NCBI GenBank assembly: GCA_029931535.1
Contig: JAQPZY010001414.1
Span: 1,256,001-1,320,000 of the forward strand
Origin: Margaritifera margaritifera
Taxonomy: Eukaryota; Mollusca; Bivalvia; Unionida; Margaritiferidae
Direction: 5' to 3'
DNA length: 64,000 nt
This document shows positions 21,801 to 34,009 of this stretch, in pieces (within the stretch, counting starts at the first letter, position 1; each line of letters starts with the position of its first letter). A model generated the notes under the pieces. It was not told the DNA's origin, did not search any database, and saw only the letters and a list, made by a program, of their open reading frames with translations. Made by a program: the position numbers and the translations under genes.

Positions 21801-24800
21801 TTCACTGATAAATTACCAGTTTTTTAAAATGAAAGAATTTGGTTTTTACCTATTTACACTGATAAATTACCAGTTTTTTTAAATGCAAGAATTTGGTTTT
21901 TACCTATTTCACTGATAAATTACCAGTTTTTTTAAATGAAAGAATTTGGTTTTACTGATTTTCACTGATAAATTACCAGTTTTTTAAATGAAAGAATTTG
22001 GTTTTACTGATTTTCACTGATAAATTACCAGTTTTTTAAAATGAAAGAATTTGGTTTTACTGATTTTCACTGATAAATTACCAGTTTTTTAAAATGAAAG
22101 AATTTGGTTTTACTGATTTTCACTGATAAATTACCAGTTTTTTAAAATGAAAGAATTTGGTTTTACTGATTTTCACTGATAAATTACCAGTTTTTTTAAA
22201 TGAAAGAATTTGGTTTTACTGATTTTCACTGATAAATTACCAGTTTTTTTAAAATGAAAGAATTTGGTTTTACTGATTTTCACTGATAAATTACCAGTTT
22301 TTTAAAATGAAAGAATTTGGTTTTACTGATAAATTACCAGTTTTTTAAAATGAAAGAATTTGGTTTTACTGATTTTCACTGATAAATTACCAGTTTTTTT
22401 AAAATGAAAGAATTTGGTTTTACTGATTTTCACTGATAAATTACCAGTTTTTTAAAATGAAAGAATTTGGTTTTACTGATAAATTACCAGTTTTTTAAAA
22501 TGAAAGAATTTGGTTTTACTGATTTTCACTGATAAATTACCAGTTTTTTAAAATGAAAGAATTTGGTTTTACTGATTTTCACTGATAAATTACCTGTTTT
22601 TTAAAATGAAAGAATTTGGTTTTTACTGATTTATACCCCCTCCCCAATATTTTTTCTGAGAACTTATTTTCTTAAACACTGACTCCTTACGAGATTGTTG
22701 CTTTCTGCAACTGTGAGATTGGAGCAGTTCTGTCCTGTAAACACAGAACAGACACAGGGTGGAGGTTGGTAAATCCAACAATGTTTGATGTTTCCCACCT
22801 ATTCTGTTGTTTCCATTTAGTATGGTGCTGAATCTAGAAAAAAATCAACCCTTTAAATAAAAAGCTAAACATAGGCTGAAATGTGTATATTATTAATTGT
22901 GAAAAAAATCATCCCAATTTTTACTGATTTTTATTTTTTTATGTTTCTAACCTGATTTGTTCCCAATTTTAATATTTGGAAAATAAATGCTGAAAAATTC
23001 CCTCCAATTTTTTTTTTTTACAAATAAAAAACTAAAATGTGGAAGACTATATATAAGCACATTGAGAGAATGAGTACATCAGATCCCTATTTTTAGTCCA
23101 AAATAACGACAATAACTCTATGAAAGTAAATTGCAGTTCTTTTAAATGATATATTGGGGACCCATTAAACATATCTTGTCTCCTAATATAATTTTGCCAT
23201 GTTCTACTTGATATTTCCTGCACTCTTTTTTCTACATCATAAATCTATAAAGCAAAGGTTTAATGAAGATATGTATTTGCAGTTAAAATTTCTGTACCCT
23301 ATGAAAGGGAATGACTTCTCGTTCAATATTGTTGTTGTTGTTCTTCTTCTTGTTCTCGTTCTCTCTTGCTTACTCACTGTCTCATTTTCACCTGATGATT
23401 GCCTAAATTATATTTTTAAATCCTTTTTTGATTGTTTAGAAGGATTTGTGAGGATTTGATCACTTGTAATATGCTTTAAAAAAATTTGAATGAGCAGTAG
23501 GGCCAGCTGAGAAAGCTGTTCATAATACTTCCCTGTTTGACATGGTATAATCATTGGATGTGCCTTTCTTCATTTTGAAATTAAAAACAGGACAAATTTA
23601 CCCTTTTTCTGTTTTTGATCATAATTTGCAAATGTATACTGCACAAAATCCATAATTTTTACTTGATACAACTGTGCAATCAATACACTTCTACATTAGG
23701 GACTGGTTGGCTTGTTCTAAGTTCTAAAATGACACCACACATAACAGCAAACTGAGCCTGAATCAAGGGAGTTAATGCAGTAGGTAATTTTAGAAAATCT
23801 AACTCGTCATTAATTTTAACTGTATTTTGGGGGAATTTGGCACTAGTAAATTTTACAGGCAAAAGAATTTTAATCTGTACATAATGTTATAAAAAAGAAT
23901 GATAAATTTCCATTTTGAAGTCTTATTAATCCACATACATGTATATAAGAAATGAACCCGTATTAAACAACCTATCTTTAGAAGTCAATTTTTCCACTTC
24001 CCAGAGGTGGCTGTTTGTAGTAAGGAAATGACTTGATTCTTCAGTAAAAGTCAAATGCAGGTTACCAGTATTAAGGAAGGTTGAATCAGCTCTCAGTATC
24101 TTGTTGCTAAATATTTAGGTCAATTTCATTTATAGCTTTTTTTCCTTCACAAAATTAACAAGCACTCAAATTAATAGATTTAATATACCATATGACATAC
24201 TTTAAAATTTAAATAAATTTCATTGATTTAAACATAAATACAAAAGTCGCACAAGATTAATCTCAAAGTCACTTTCAATGCCATTTTTATACATACAAAC
24301 CTTTGCCTTATTTGCAGTCACTTTAAGTGGAGGATGTAAAAAGTCAGTGTGGTATAGGTATAGTTAGTATAAATAACTTAAATGACAAATTCACTTTCTT
24401 TTCAGGGCTATCCTGTTGAAGTGTACTATGTATTTGAAACAAACAGACTTGTTCACAGGTAAAACAAACCATATTACATGTAACTGCTATTTAATCTGTT
24501 ACCAGAAATCATACTTGTGATACAACTGGAGCAGCCTTCAGGGAGATTTGTTTTCTCCATTTCAAGGAGATTTCCAAATATAAATGAAATATTATATAAG
24601 GAAATGGTTGTTTTGCTTCAGAGAGATTTTTGGTTTTTCTGACTTTTCAATGACCTAATTAGGGAGTCTTTCAGATGAGCAGGGAAATATCAGATGCACC
24701 ATATGTACTCGCTTATAAGCCCAGTCAACTCCAAACAACATAGACTCTGATCTGATGTCACATAATGTGCCAGTATATCAGGGTATCTGTTGTTTGTTCA

Positions 24801-25517
24801 ACAGATTACTCGTAACAAACTGCATAGACCCAGATTAGTTGGCACATTATGGTGTGGCAGAGCTGGGTCTATGCAATTTGCGGTTGGACTTTACTTATAA
24901 GCGAGTATACATGGTATGAGAATTGGTTGTTGTTTTATTTCTTATATCATCATTTAATACAAATTCTTTTGTTCATAAAAATTGTATTAATGTGTTGATG
25001 GACTTGATTATAAAATCAATAATAAGCAAATTACTTTTCTGAATTATGAGTGACTTAAAATGGATTAAATGGACAGGTTTTATCTGTTTTAATCCACACA
25101 CATAATTTTAGGTACCCATAGCTGTAATACATATGTACATAAATGTACTCCTCATGATATTGGTTTTCATCATCATCATCATTGTTGTTATCATCATCAT
25201 CATCATCATCACCATCAGTTGTCATTGTCATTATCATCATCATTTCACAGGGCAAAGTCATCAGAAAGAAAAACAAGACATTATGGCCCAATTATAGATG
25301 CATCTTTGGATGAGTGTGTGTTGCACACTAAAACTGGGTTGCTGTGACATCTGGAATGTTTTTGACACACCTTTAATAACTATGGGTTCTAGTTCCAAAA
25401 CCTACCAGTATTGACCTAAGGTCATTACACTTGCAATGAGGGTGCATCTTGGGATCAAGGTGTATCACCAGAACTGGGTACTGGCTGATTATTTATTTCA
25501 GGTTATGATGTCGATGA

Positions 25518-25558
<41 letters not shown>

Positions 25559-25668
25559 GATGATTATTATTATTATTTTCCAGGCCTGGAGAATCACGCT
25601 TCAGAGAAAAATGGCTAAAAGACATAATTGAAAGTAAAGTGCTTATGATGCAGACTGTAGCATTTTGA
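18565..25668 (+). CDS. AKAP14: A-kinase anchor protein 14 (AKAP28), complete coding region
   Basis: Four exons (18565-18825, 20777-20956, 24406-24458, 25584-25668) join in frame into 192 residues, close to the roughly 200 residues of vertebrate AKAP14. The protein binds the RII subunit of protein kinase A and localises to ciliary and flagellar axonemes. Residues 11-22 fit the RII-binding amphipathic helix pattern (A11, L14 V15, V18 I19, A22). Residues 73-165 match the AKAP28 domain, with NIAWLNIGEFT, WLYCIDFMG, RVRWSIPT, PIPRATA and YFTFQVSKIKPK. The end holds RFREKWLKDIIESK. Every junction has GT/AG signals and matching phase. The start is the first ATG after the acceptor at 18558. The function is taken from the family. 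Confidence 0.87.
19190..19600. repeat. 32-bp minisatellite with 160-bp higher-order unit
   Basis: The unit 'gtacatcatggacaggaata' plus 'gtgatttggtat' repeats about 12 times within an AKAP14 intron. The variant 'gaaaagtgat' recurs at 19261 and 19421, exactly five units apart. Confidence 0.9.
19835..20105. repeat. 66-bp tandem repeat, about 4 copies, open in several frames
   Basis: The unit contains 'ccataatgatcatgttgaca', 'tcattgtcaatgcc' and 'atcattattacttttggat'. Because 66 is a multiple of three, frames stay open on both strands (127 residues on - at 19749-20132). It sits in an intron of AKAP14, so a translated role is unlikely. Confidence 0.85.
20480..20690 (+). mobile_element. tRNA-derived SINE, copy 1
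   Basis: A tRNA-like head has an A-box-like 'tggctcagtggctagc' and a B-box-like 'agttcaaatcc'. A body follows with 'ccttgggcaaggcacttt' and 'tgtgccgtaaaacaacaaac'. The same body appears at 34010-34180 and, inverted, at 48535-48690. It lies about 90 bp upstream of AKAP14 exon 2. Confidence 0.85.
20777..20956 (+). CDS. AKAP14: AKAP14 coding exon 2
   Basis: Encodes residues 88-147, from TWEYDNSWLYC to SKIKPK. The acceptor is 'tatcttttcag', the donor GTAAGC, phase 0 at both ends. This is the most conserved part of the AKAP28 domain, rich in Trp, Tyr and Arg. Confidence 0.88.
21779..22625. repeat. About 53-bp minisatellite, about 16 copies
   Basis: The unit 'ttttcactgataaattacca' plus 'gttttttaaaatgaaagaatttggttttactga' is repeated with small length differences. 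Two units lack the 'ttttcactga' segment. It lies in an intron of AKAP14. Confidence 0.92.
22626..24405. other. AKAP14 intron, remainder
   Basis: AT-rich intronic DNA. The frames at 23199-23459 and 23680-23862 show no domain and lack splice support. Confidence 0.5.
24406..24458 (+). CDS. AKAP14: AKAP14 coding exon 3
   Basis: Encodes residues 148-164 (GYPVEVYYVFETNRLVH) plus two bases of Arg165. The acceptor is 'cttttcag', the donor GTAAAA. The split codon AG/G is completed by the next exon. This 53-bp exon is found only by homology and phase. Confidence 0.85.
24698..24915. mobile_element. MITE family M, copy 1
   Basis: The inverted ends ACCATATGTACTCGCTTATA and TATAAGCGAGTATACATGGT flank inner inverted segments with 'aacatagac', 'cacataatgtgcca' and 'gcatagacccag'. 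About 218 bp. Relatives lie at 30811-30975, 39309-39528, 46554-46771 and 48757-48895. Confidence 0.8.
25175..25250. repeat. (ATC)n-rich microsatellite
   Basis: Imperfect 'atc' triplets; an intronic simple repeat. Confidence 0.85.
25518..25580. repeat. (ATT)n microsatellite abutting a splice acceptor
   Basis: About 13 'att' triplets, then a short imperfect run, end within a few bases of the acceptor of the last AKAP14 exon, so the pyrimidine-rich tract there is mostly 'tatt' repeats. Confidence 0.9.
25584..25668 (+). CDS. AKAP14: AKAP14 coding exon 4 and stop
   Basis: Completes Arg165 and encodes PGESRFREKWLKDIIESK and a short tail to TGA at 25666-25668. The acceptor is 'ttattttccag'. The C-terminal amphipathic WLKDIIESK is typical of the family. 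Confidence 0.86.
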
Positions 25669-25729
25669 GACAATCCCAGTCTGACTCTCTATTTGATATC
25701 ATACAAAAATCATTCATTTGTTTTTTGTA

Positions 25730-25735
25730 AATAAA
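25730..25735 (+). terminator. Polyadenylation signal of AKAP14 (candidate)
   Basis: An AATAAA hexamer lies about 60 bases after the stop codon. It is the first canonical signal downstream. Confidence 0.5.
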
Positions 25736-25739
25736 ATTG

Positions 25740-27488
25740 GGACATCAAAGTAATTAGGATAATTATGCAGTTTGTTTTCATACAAAGCAATTTCTAAATC
25801 AGGTCCTGTGGTCATGGCATTAGACCAAATGTTGAATTGAAAAGACTCAGAAATTAGAATGGACCTTAAAATTGTGTAGATATGTTAAGCAAACATTATT
25901 TTACTTTTATGATAGTCCAAGTTTCCTCAAACTCTTCTGACCCCATTTCAGATATTTGGACAGTTAGGGTGGAAAGTTGGAGCACATTCCCTATAGAAAA
26001 CATTTGCCAAAACCATGCAGTAGCATCATAGTGTGGTTGTTCTAGAAAAATTAAGTGACATTTTATCAAACTCTACCCACCTGATATCAATAATATTCTA
26101 CTCATTGATATCTGTCAAGTAGGGTTTGATACAATGTTGCTTATTTTATTAGGCAACTACCATATGTTGCTACCATCTTTTTTGGGGGGAATTCCATTTT
26201 TTTGATAGGGAATATGCTTTGAACTTCCACTCGCCCCAACTATCCAGATATCTAAAACAGGGTGGGAAGGGTTAGAGGATACTGAGACTAAATGCTTTAA
26301 TGAATTTTTCATTGACTTTATCTTGTAGAGTTGATTATGCACCAAATGTCATTATTCTTCAGATTTTAAACACACACACAAGCACACTCATTGTTTTGAT
26401 GTAAATGTTTAATGAAAAATATGTTTTGACTTTCTGTTTGTTTCATTTTTAAAAGCTTGTCTTTTTTCTAAATTATGTTCTTATGTGCATGTACATGATA
26501 AACAAAGAGGACAAAAATGTAACTTGCCAAATACACTTTGAGTTCTTGAATGTGTTGAATTTTTGATAATTTTGTGGTTGTATTTTCAAAAGATCTTTTG
26601 ATAACAGCATCTTTATATCAAAATATTATCCAGCTATATTGAAAATAATAATTGAAAGGGTCTGGAATCTGATGTGCAGATAGAAATCCTTTCTTTGATG
26701 ATTTAATTTTCACTTTGCACTGCACCCTTTCTATTTAGTTATATTATTATTATTATTATTATTATTATTAAACAATACAATTTTATAAGGTCTGTTCCAT
26801 TTAAACATATATGGTACCCAGGGAAGGTAACGTTTTAAAAATATATCCCAGGGTAATCTGATTACTCAAAGAGTTCGTATGAAAATGATACAAAAATCAA
26901 AATTGCATCTATGGGTAGTTGCTGCACACTGAAAGTGCCTTCCCTGGATCCCATGTATGTTTTGTCTGGAACAGCCCTAATTCAAGTGTCAAATAATGTG
27001 TTGTAAATGATGCATAGCTGTATGACAATAATCCTTTATGCTATACGAGATCATGATTTCATAAGCTTTCCATGTGAAAAAAGACATCAGTGTACCAATG
27101 GAAAAATAAAACCTTGATTTTAAAATCCATTGCTTATTCTTGTCTATGAAATGTATAGTAAGTGTCAAAAATAAGTTCCCAAAAGCCCTACAAAAATCTG
27201 TAAAAATACCAAATGTTTAAATCTTCATTATACATATGTTAGTGAAATTTTGAAAACATGTAACGTTCATTGGGTAGGAAATTTAAGCTTTTATTGACAA
27301 ATATTTCATATAAAAAACACATTTTGAGTAGGTCATCCAATAAATTGCCTGAAGAATTTTAAAATGACTTATCCCAATAAGGCTGAGAAGTTATATTAAA
27401 TTATCACCTGTAGTCAAAGACTTGCATTTCTTATACATCTTTGTATTTTTATCACAAGTTTGCTAAAAGAACTGTTGGAAATGCTGTG
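25740..27488. other. Intergenic, no gene seen
   Basis: AT-rich with an (ATT)n run at 26741-26770. No coding frame or named repeat. Confidence 0.45.
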
Positions 27489-27490
27489 TA

Positions 27491-29173
27491 CTGTAGTATC
27501 ATTTATTTTCATGGGGCTCAATTTTCGTGGTTTTGTAAAAAAAAAAGACATTTTTGTGGGTACTTAAATTCGTGGTTTTGCCTGTCAAAATTTGCATATT
27601 ACTAAGTGTTTAATTTCGTGATTTAACCTCTACAAATACCCAAAATAAAGAATAGAAAAGAATAAAATTTTGTCGATGAAAACGGCGGTCACTTGAGTGT
27701 TTATAACAATACTTCCACATGTATGAGCACAAATCAAAGACCTGACAAGTTCAATACTGACACTGTGTTTTTGTCCAAGTGAATAACCCCTATGGAAGCC
27801 GATGCAGCCAACAACAAGAAAACAATACTACCGCCTCTGTGATCACAAATAAAGCACATGTCAAGATCAATCACTTACACCGTGTTTTCATCTGATGGCT
27901 CTACATCAAAGGAAGCCGATGCAGCCAACAACCCTAAGTCAATTGGTTATTAAAGTACACCTGTATGATCTCTAACTTAAACCACTGTCCATAAAGTGAA
28001 CAAAACGTGACCTGCTGCCCTTTGCTCAATGCAATCAGCATACAGTGGCAATATTTGATGTGTTTAGAGCCCATCAATTTGAGAAGATGCTAACTAAATT
28101 GAAAGACAGTGGAATCACGCATTTGTTTGTGCCTGCCTCATGTACCAACCAACTTCAACCACTAGACTTCACAATAGATAAAGAGTAATATAATAATTAA
28201 AATCACACTTCCACAACTGGTATGCTAAACAGGTCATGGAGGCCATCACGAAAAAAAGAAAGATGTTACTGGTGACGATCACTGATTGCAACCTCATTAA
28301 TCAAGCCAATTCGGGCTGAATGGATAATTGCAGCTCGCGCAACAATGAGTGAAAGATAAGACCTAATTATCACTGGTTTGGAGAAAGCTGGACTTGTTTA
28401 ATTCTGCAATTTGGGGATTATTTACCTGACAAGCATTTGTGTGTACATTGAGACTTGATTGACACGATGTCGATACAGTGGCTTGGTCCAAAATATCAGT
28501 GAAGTGTGAGCTTTAATACTCTGCTGTAATTAGTGTATATACATAGTGTTTCATTAATAATAGTGCTTCAAGCAATAGTTCTAGTATTTTACAGGCTTTT
28601 TGTTCTTTTGGATTAAAAGTGCATGGATAAAATGAAATGTGGTTTCAGGAGGATTTAAATTGTTCAACAATATTTGTACTTGAGTGAAGGATCAATTTGA
28701 ATAAGTATTAAATTTAATTTTCATATATAAGTATTTTTTATTATTCTTTCTTTCATTCAACATTACTAGTGTTTGAAGACCTATACTTTTTCTCATTTCT
28801 CTCTATCCTTACTTATCTCACATATCGATTTAAGGCAGTGAGTGGAAATTACATCTATCGGATATCTTATTGACACTTGTGGATTGAAACAATATAAAAT
28901 GCTTTATAATTCTTTTTTCAAAGGGTTAAAATAAAACAAACACGTGTAAAAGCTAATATTTTATTACCAAATTACAGTATTGACGTTGATTTATGAAATA
29001 CTAGTAGGTTCCTTAATCATTAGGAATGACACACAGTAAGAAAATGAGCGGGGGGGGGTGGAATCATCATCATCAAACGTGGCTAATTTTTTGTTGGGTA
29101 TTTAAATTCGTGGTTCAGGGCAACAACGAAAACCATGAAAATTGGTCCCCCACGAAAATTTCTGATACTACAG
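27491..29173 (+). mobile_element. TA-flanked DDE transposon, dead (pogo-like)
   Basis: The inverted ends CTGTAGTATCA and TGATACTACAG are flanked by TA (27489-27490 and 29174-29175). Inner inverted 'ttttcgtgg' and 'ccacgaaaat' blocks extend the TIRs. On the + strand at 28057-28185 is a transposase remnant, DVFRAHQFEKML then FVPASCTNQLQPLD, covering the second Asp and the QPLD region of a DDE_1 (Tigger/pogo-type) transposase. Degraded pieces (PIRAEWIIAAR, GLEKAGL) follow to about 28400, with stops and frame changes. The N-terminal half is missing. Confidence 0.85.
27735..27930. repeat. Degenerate duplication inside the DDE element
   Basis: Two related blocks, each with 'cacaaat', 'acactgtgttt' or 'acaccgtgttt' and 'ggaagccgatgcagccaaca', lie in tandem where the missing transposase N-terminus would be. 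Confidence 0.65.
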
Positions 29174-29589
29174 TATTCGGTCCAATCCAAGAAAATGATG
29201 AATTTCTATAACCTTTTTTAAGGCTGTCATCTACTCCAGAAGACTATGGGAATTTTAGAAATGGGAGCTTACTTATGGTCACTTACTTAAGACCAAGAGA
29301 AATATTGGAAGAGTTTTTGTGTATGCTTCTTTTGTACCAAAGTATTTGACAACTACTTAGGGTAGTGAATACTTAAAACAGTAGATCATTCAGTGTGGAG
29401 GCCAAAAAGGACATCTTTTTTTGGCAAAAGTAATACAAGAGCTCCTGAGCAACTGACAAATATGAAAAATTTTATACGAGGTACTTTTCTTCTCTTGTAT
29501 ACCATAAATAAGTTTCATTACTTAGTGATTATCACTTTGAATAGGAGGGAGTGCAGATCTTTCTTGTCTTTCTTTATTTTATATAATTC

Positions 29590-30080
29590 TTACCTTAGTA
29601 TGGTGCCACACAGTGTACTGGAAACTCTGGCAATAAATCTAATTATTAACACTGTGCATGTGAGCCACAGAGTATACCACCTTATAGTGAGACCACCCTA
29701 TAATGAAGTACATAATACAGTATTCCATCATAATAATGCTGTCCATGTAAGTCAGAGTATACCACCTTATTGTGAGACCACCTTATAATGAAGTACATTT
29801 TATAGTACTTCCTCATTATTAATGCTGTCCATGGGGGCCATAGAGTATGCCACCTTATAATGAGACTGCCTTATAATGAAGTATATGGCACAGCACTCCC
29901 TCATTATAATGCTGTCAATGGGAGCTATAGAGTATATTGCCTTATAGTGAGATCACCTTATAATGAAGTACATGATACATATAATTTTACTACCACATAA
30001 TGCAATGGGATCCATGACCATACTTGCCTTACAGGAGGAAAAATGTTAAAATGAAGTACCTTATAATGAGGTAGTGTTGT
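29590..30080. repeat. Dispersed tandem family S, locus 1
   Basis: About 80-bp degenerate units carry 'tcattataatgctgtccatg', 'agagtataccaccttat' and 'ccttataatgaagtaca'. Related loci lie at 35745-36245, 42890-43262, 50265-50465, 52770-53150 and, more distantly, 58590-59345. Confidence 0.8.
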
Positions 30081-30112
30081 ATATCCGAGGGATCACAACA
30101 ATTATTATATCC

Positions 30113-30114
<2 letters not shown>

Positions 30115-30193
<79 letters not shown>
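30115..30193. repeat. (TA)n microsatellite
   Basis: Nearly 40 alternating TA dinucleotides. Tyr/Ile frames here are artefacts. Confidence 0.97.
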
Positions 30194-30197
<4 letters not shown>

Positions 30198-30241
30198 TAC
30201 TCTATTATTATTTCAAAATAATACACGCATAACAAATTATA

Positions 30242-30522
30242 TACAGTGAAACCTGCTTTGGCAGATACCTCCATATATAGAACAAATATTCAGAAAGGAG
30301 AACTTTAAAAAAATATATCAAAATTATATAGGCATAACAAATTATTTACTGTGAAACCTGCTTTGGCAGATACCTCCATATTAAAAACATTCAAACAGGT
30401 GAACTTTTAAAAATCTTCCTCAATTTCACTTGTATGTTTAACCTTTATATAATCAATATCTGTCTACAAAGGACTACAATTTATGGTCCACTGAATGTTC
30501 TTTGTAAACAGGTTTCACTGTA
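30242..30522. mobile_element. MITE with duplicated left end
   Basis: The inverted ends TACTGTGAAACCTG (30347) and CAGGTTTCACTGTA (to 30522) define a Tc1-like MITE. A second copy of the left end begins at 30242 after a roughly 105-bp tandem duplication that includes 'gcataacaaattat'. Confidence 0.7.
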
Positions 30523-30810
30523 TAGAGCAACATCCCTTATTGTCATCTTCCTCACACATCCAGTCAGTTGCTGGCTCTCCATCATACAACGTTTGTTATA
30601 TATTTAACCTCTTTCAACATCAGCCTCCACTTAACAGCCAAATGTGCTTCATCCAAAACCTGACTACTTAAGAGAGAGTGTACATTATATTATATAAGTG
30701 ACCATGCAGTCTTTAGTATAATTACTAATATATTGCTGTATGTCATGTTGTTATAAGAGGATTTTACTATACTTAAACTGAAACCATCTATAAAATCTGC
30801 AACTTGGAAC

Positions 30811-30975
30811 TACTGTATATACTGCATATAACTTGAATCCAACTGTAAATTGCAGAGACCCAGATCTGCTGGCACATAATGCACTGGTAGATCTGGGTCT
30901 GTGCAGTTTGTTAGTGCATTATGTGGTCTATGTTGTTTGCAGTTGGACCTGACTTATAGGTGAGTATATACAGTA
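30811..30975. mobile_element. MITE family M, copy 2
   Basis: The ends TACTGTATATACT and AGTATATACAGTA are inverted repeats beginning and ending with TA. The core carries 'agacccagatctgctggcac' and 'ttgtttgcagttggac', shared with the other copies. About 165 bp. Confidence 0.8.
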
Positions 30976-31004
30976 ATAACATTTTTTCAATCAAACTGAA
31001 TGTG

Positions 31005-31310
31005 TATGTATGCTGACCTATTTGCATGTGTATGTATGCTGACCTGTTTGCATGTGTATGTATGCTGACCTGTTTGCATGTGTATGTAGGTTAACCTGTT
31101 TGCATGTGTATGTATGCTGACCTGTTTGCATGTGTATGTATGCCGACCTGTTTGAATGTGTATGTATGCCGACCTGTTTGCATGTGTATGTATGCAGACC
31201 TGTTTGCATATGTATGTATGCTGACCTGTTTGCATGTGTATGTATGCTGACCTGTTTGCATGTGTATGTATGCCGACCTGTTTGCATGTGTGTGTATGCT
31301 GACCTGATAC
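31005..31310. repeat. 26-bp minisatellite, about 12 copies
   Basis: The unit is 'ctgacctgtttgcatgtgta' plus 'tgtatg'. Three frames stay open across it in both directions, but they contain only repeat-encoded residues. Confidence 0.92.
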
Positions 31311-31319
31311 TATCATTTG

Positions 31320-33640
31320 GAATGATTTTGGTGATACTATCGTTTGGAACTGTCACATTAGTATAAGCACAGATATAAAGCCAAATGAACTAGACGGAAT
31401 AACAATGAGTGAAATCTGAGCTTTATTTTTAGGTATGATAATTGAGATATGTAAAGATATAAAACACAAACAACTATAAGAAAACTATTATAAACTTTGG
31501 CTATCACACACTTTTAATCAAAACATTTGGACAAAGCACATTGTCTCTCTTCCACTTAACAAAACTCATACATTCTGATATAGAATACTAACTATTTGGC
31601 TAATTTATATGTACATAGGAACAATTGAACTTGAGTAAGCTGGCCAAGAGGAGGGCCAAATATTTTCCCTGTTTGAGCAGTGGACCAGAATGCATGTATT
31701 TGGTGTTGTATCTAAAATAAATGGGATAGTTAAACCAACTTTTGTTTCTGAAATTGGTGGAGTTCTGGATTATTGAGGGGACTGATTAAACATATTCAAT
31801 TATCTTTCCACCATGATATGACAAATGTTTGCAGTAATACTTTTTTATAATATTAATACATTTCTTTTTGTTTATGACCAAAGGACTAAAATCCCTGTTG
31901 TTTCAAGAGATGGGATCATGCTTCTCACAGAGTTACCTCCCTTTTGAAGGACAATGCCACTGCCATAATACTGTAAATTTTGTAGTAAAATGTTACATGT
32001 AAAAACTGTACACTTTGATAACTGTATCACACTCAATTTATACTGCATTTTCTTTACAATGGCTTAAGTGCAGAATGTGAAAATTATATGTAACATGAAG
32101 GAGGAAAACTTCGGGAATTCTTTACTTGCAGAGGTGGGGCACAGCCCTGATGACATTACAAGGTAACACGGGGCAGATGTCACAATATACTGATAGTGTC
32201 ACAATGAATTGCATATGAACCACCATACACAGTCTGTTTTTTATCCCTTGCTTTTGAATGGATTTCAATGTGTGATTAGAATAGAAAAAGAAAGTTGGAT
32301 CCAGTCAATGTCTTTGTGTACTAATGTGCAGATATGATGTACTAAGGTTTAGATGACCAGGGGTCAAAAAAAGCCTTCTGGCAGTGATATATTTCTGAAA
32401 GGGTATGATCTGTGAGAAGCATGGAGATGGGATAAGAATATAATGCTGACTGTAAAAAAATGACCATTACATATTGATTAAATAAATAACCCTGTCTATT
32501 ACAAAGAAATACAATAATCTAAATTTATCATAATACTGGAAAAATGGAGACACTGAAATCAATTAAAAAATTCCATTCACATCTGCTGTTTTAAGAACTC
32601 TGATGCTGTATGTTGTGACAGGAATGTCTAGGCTCACTTGTGTCTCTTGCCTTTACTGTAAATACTTTCTCAATAAAGGATACACGTTTCTGTAAATCTA
32701 AAATTTCTATACAAAGTTATCACAGAGAAAAAACTTTAAATACTGAATGGTTAAATAGTACACAAAAATGAAAGTATAAAGATTGAATCTGTACAAATAG
32801 ATAAATGTGCAGAATTTAACTGAAATTCACATATGATAAAACAGTAGCAATTTTCAACGTACAAAAAATTGGAGGTTTCTTTTCATGATTTCTTTTAGCT
32901 TGTGCAATGAGAAAAAAATAATTCATAAATATAGTAAATAAATAGCTTACTAGGGTCAAAAGTGATATATATCATGTTACCATTTTTTACCATTCTACAT
33001 GTAATCTGTGTGTATCTTGTAAAACAAGCATTTTTCAATTGTTTCCATACCCTCTGTGTTTGTTTTCCATGTTGTCATGGTATTCATTTTGACTATGAAA
33101 AAACCATATTGGTGTGCTTATACTTGTTAGAGATAGAAAATCTTGCAATTAGATAAATAATTTACACAGGTATAAACAAGGTAGCACATATTGCATGACA
33201 TATGGGAAATATAATAATAAAATCTAATACAGAATTTAATGGAATACTTTTTTAAAAAATTTAACAAAATGATGAAAAACAAATTACATATTGAAGATTC
33301 CTCCATTTTGCAAGAAGCATTCTCTTGCTAAAACAGAACAAATAAATCCAAATTACAGAACTTTGCTCTTAAAAAAAAATCATGGGTAGTTGTTATAAAG
33401 TAGTAAATAATAATTTGCATATATGCTAATATTATATTCATTTTAAAATATATTTTGATTTTTGTTATCTACATCAGATAGATTTTTTTTAGCTTGCTTC
33501 AGCTGATTGCTTCAGTGCAAATAAGCTTATCTCTCTGCGCAATTCCCTCTCCTCCTGTATATCTGTTAATTTAATACAGACTGGTAGGATTTGATAATTA
33601 CTCTCTGACTGTAGCATACACTTTGTGCAGTACCTGAGGC
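31320..33640. other. Intergenic, no gene seen
   Basis: AT-rich sequence between the two convergent genes. No domain-bearing frame. A frame at 32962-33156 has no support. Confidence 0.45.
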
Positions 33641-33659
33641 AACATTTATAATTTTGGAA

Positions 33660-33735
33660 GATGAAGTGACTATGAACCCAAAGCTGAGTGATCTAGAGGC
33701 TTCACTTCTAGAGAAGTCTCCGGATCAAGTCCCCA
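33660..33735 (+). mobile_element. tRNA-like SINE head (different family)
   Basis: 'gctgagtgatctagaggctt' resembles an A-box and 'ggatcaagtcc' a B-box, with tRNA-like spacing. The following body is not that of the other SINEs here. Confidence 0.5.
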
Positions 33736-34009
33736 CATCAGCAAAATGTTTTTTTCCATGTCTCAATAAAAAAAAGGAGTTCTAACAAGAAGAAGAAAAA
33801 AAACAAAAAAAACCCAATTGGCTCTTTTAAACTGCCATGGCTGGCCACATGTCAAGACATGAATAAACTCACATCCAGAAATCAAGAAATAACACAGATT
33901 TTTGAAAAAGATGCTTGTTCAAAGAAAAATATATAAATATTTATCGCTAAAAGATAAAAGACAAAGTGATAGAAATCATGAATTTTATATGAATTTTATA
34001 GAGACTCCC

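Noticed and set aside
23199..23459. 86-residue frame with a hydrophobic stretch
   Set aside because: It lies inside an AKAP14 intron, is AT- and T-rich, and has no splice or homology support.
30987..31366. Three frames with His/Thr/Cys repeats
   Set aside because: They merely translate the 26-bp minisatellite in different registers on both strands.
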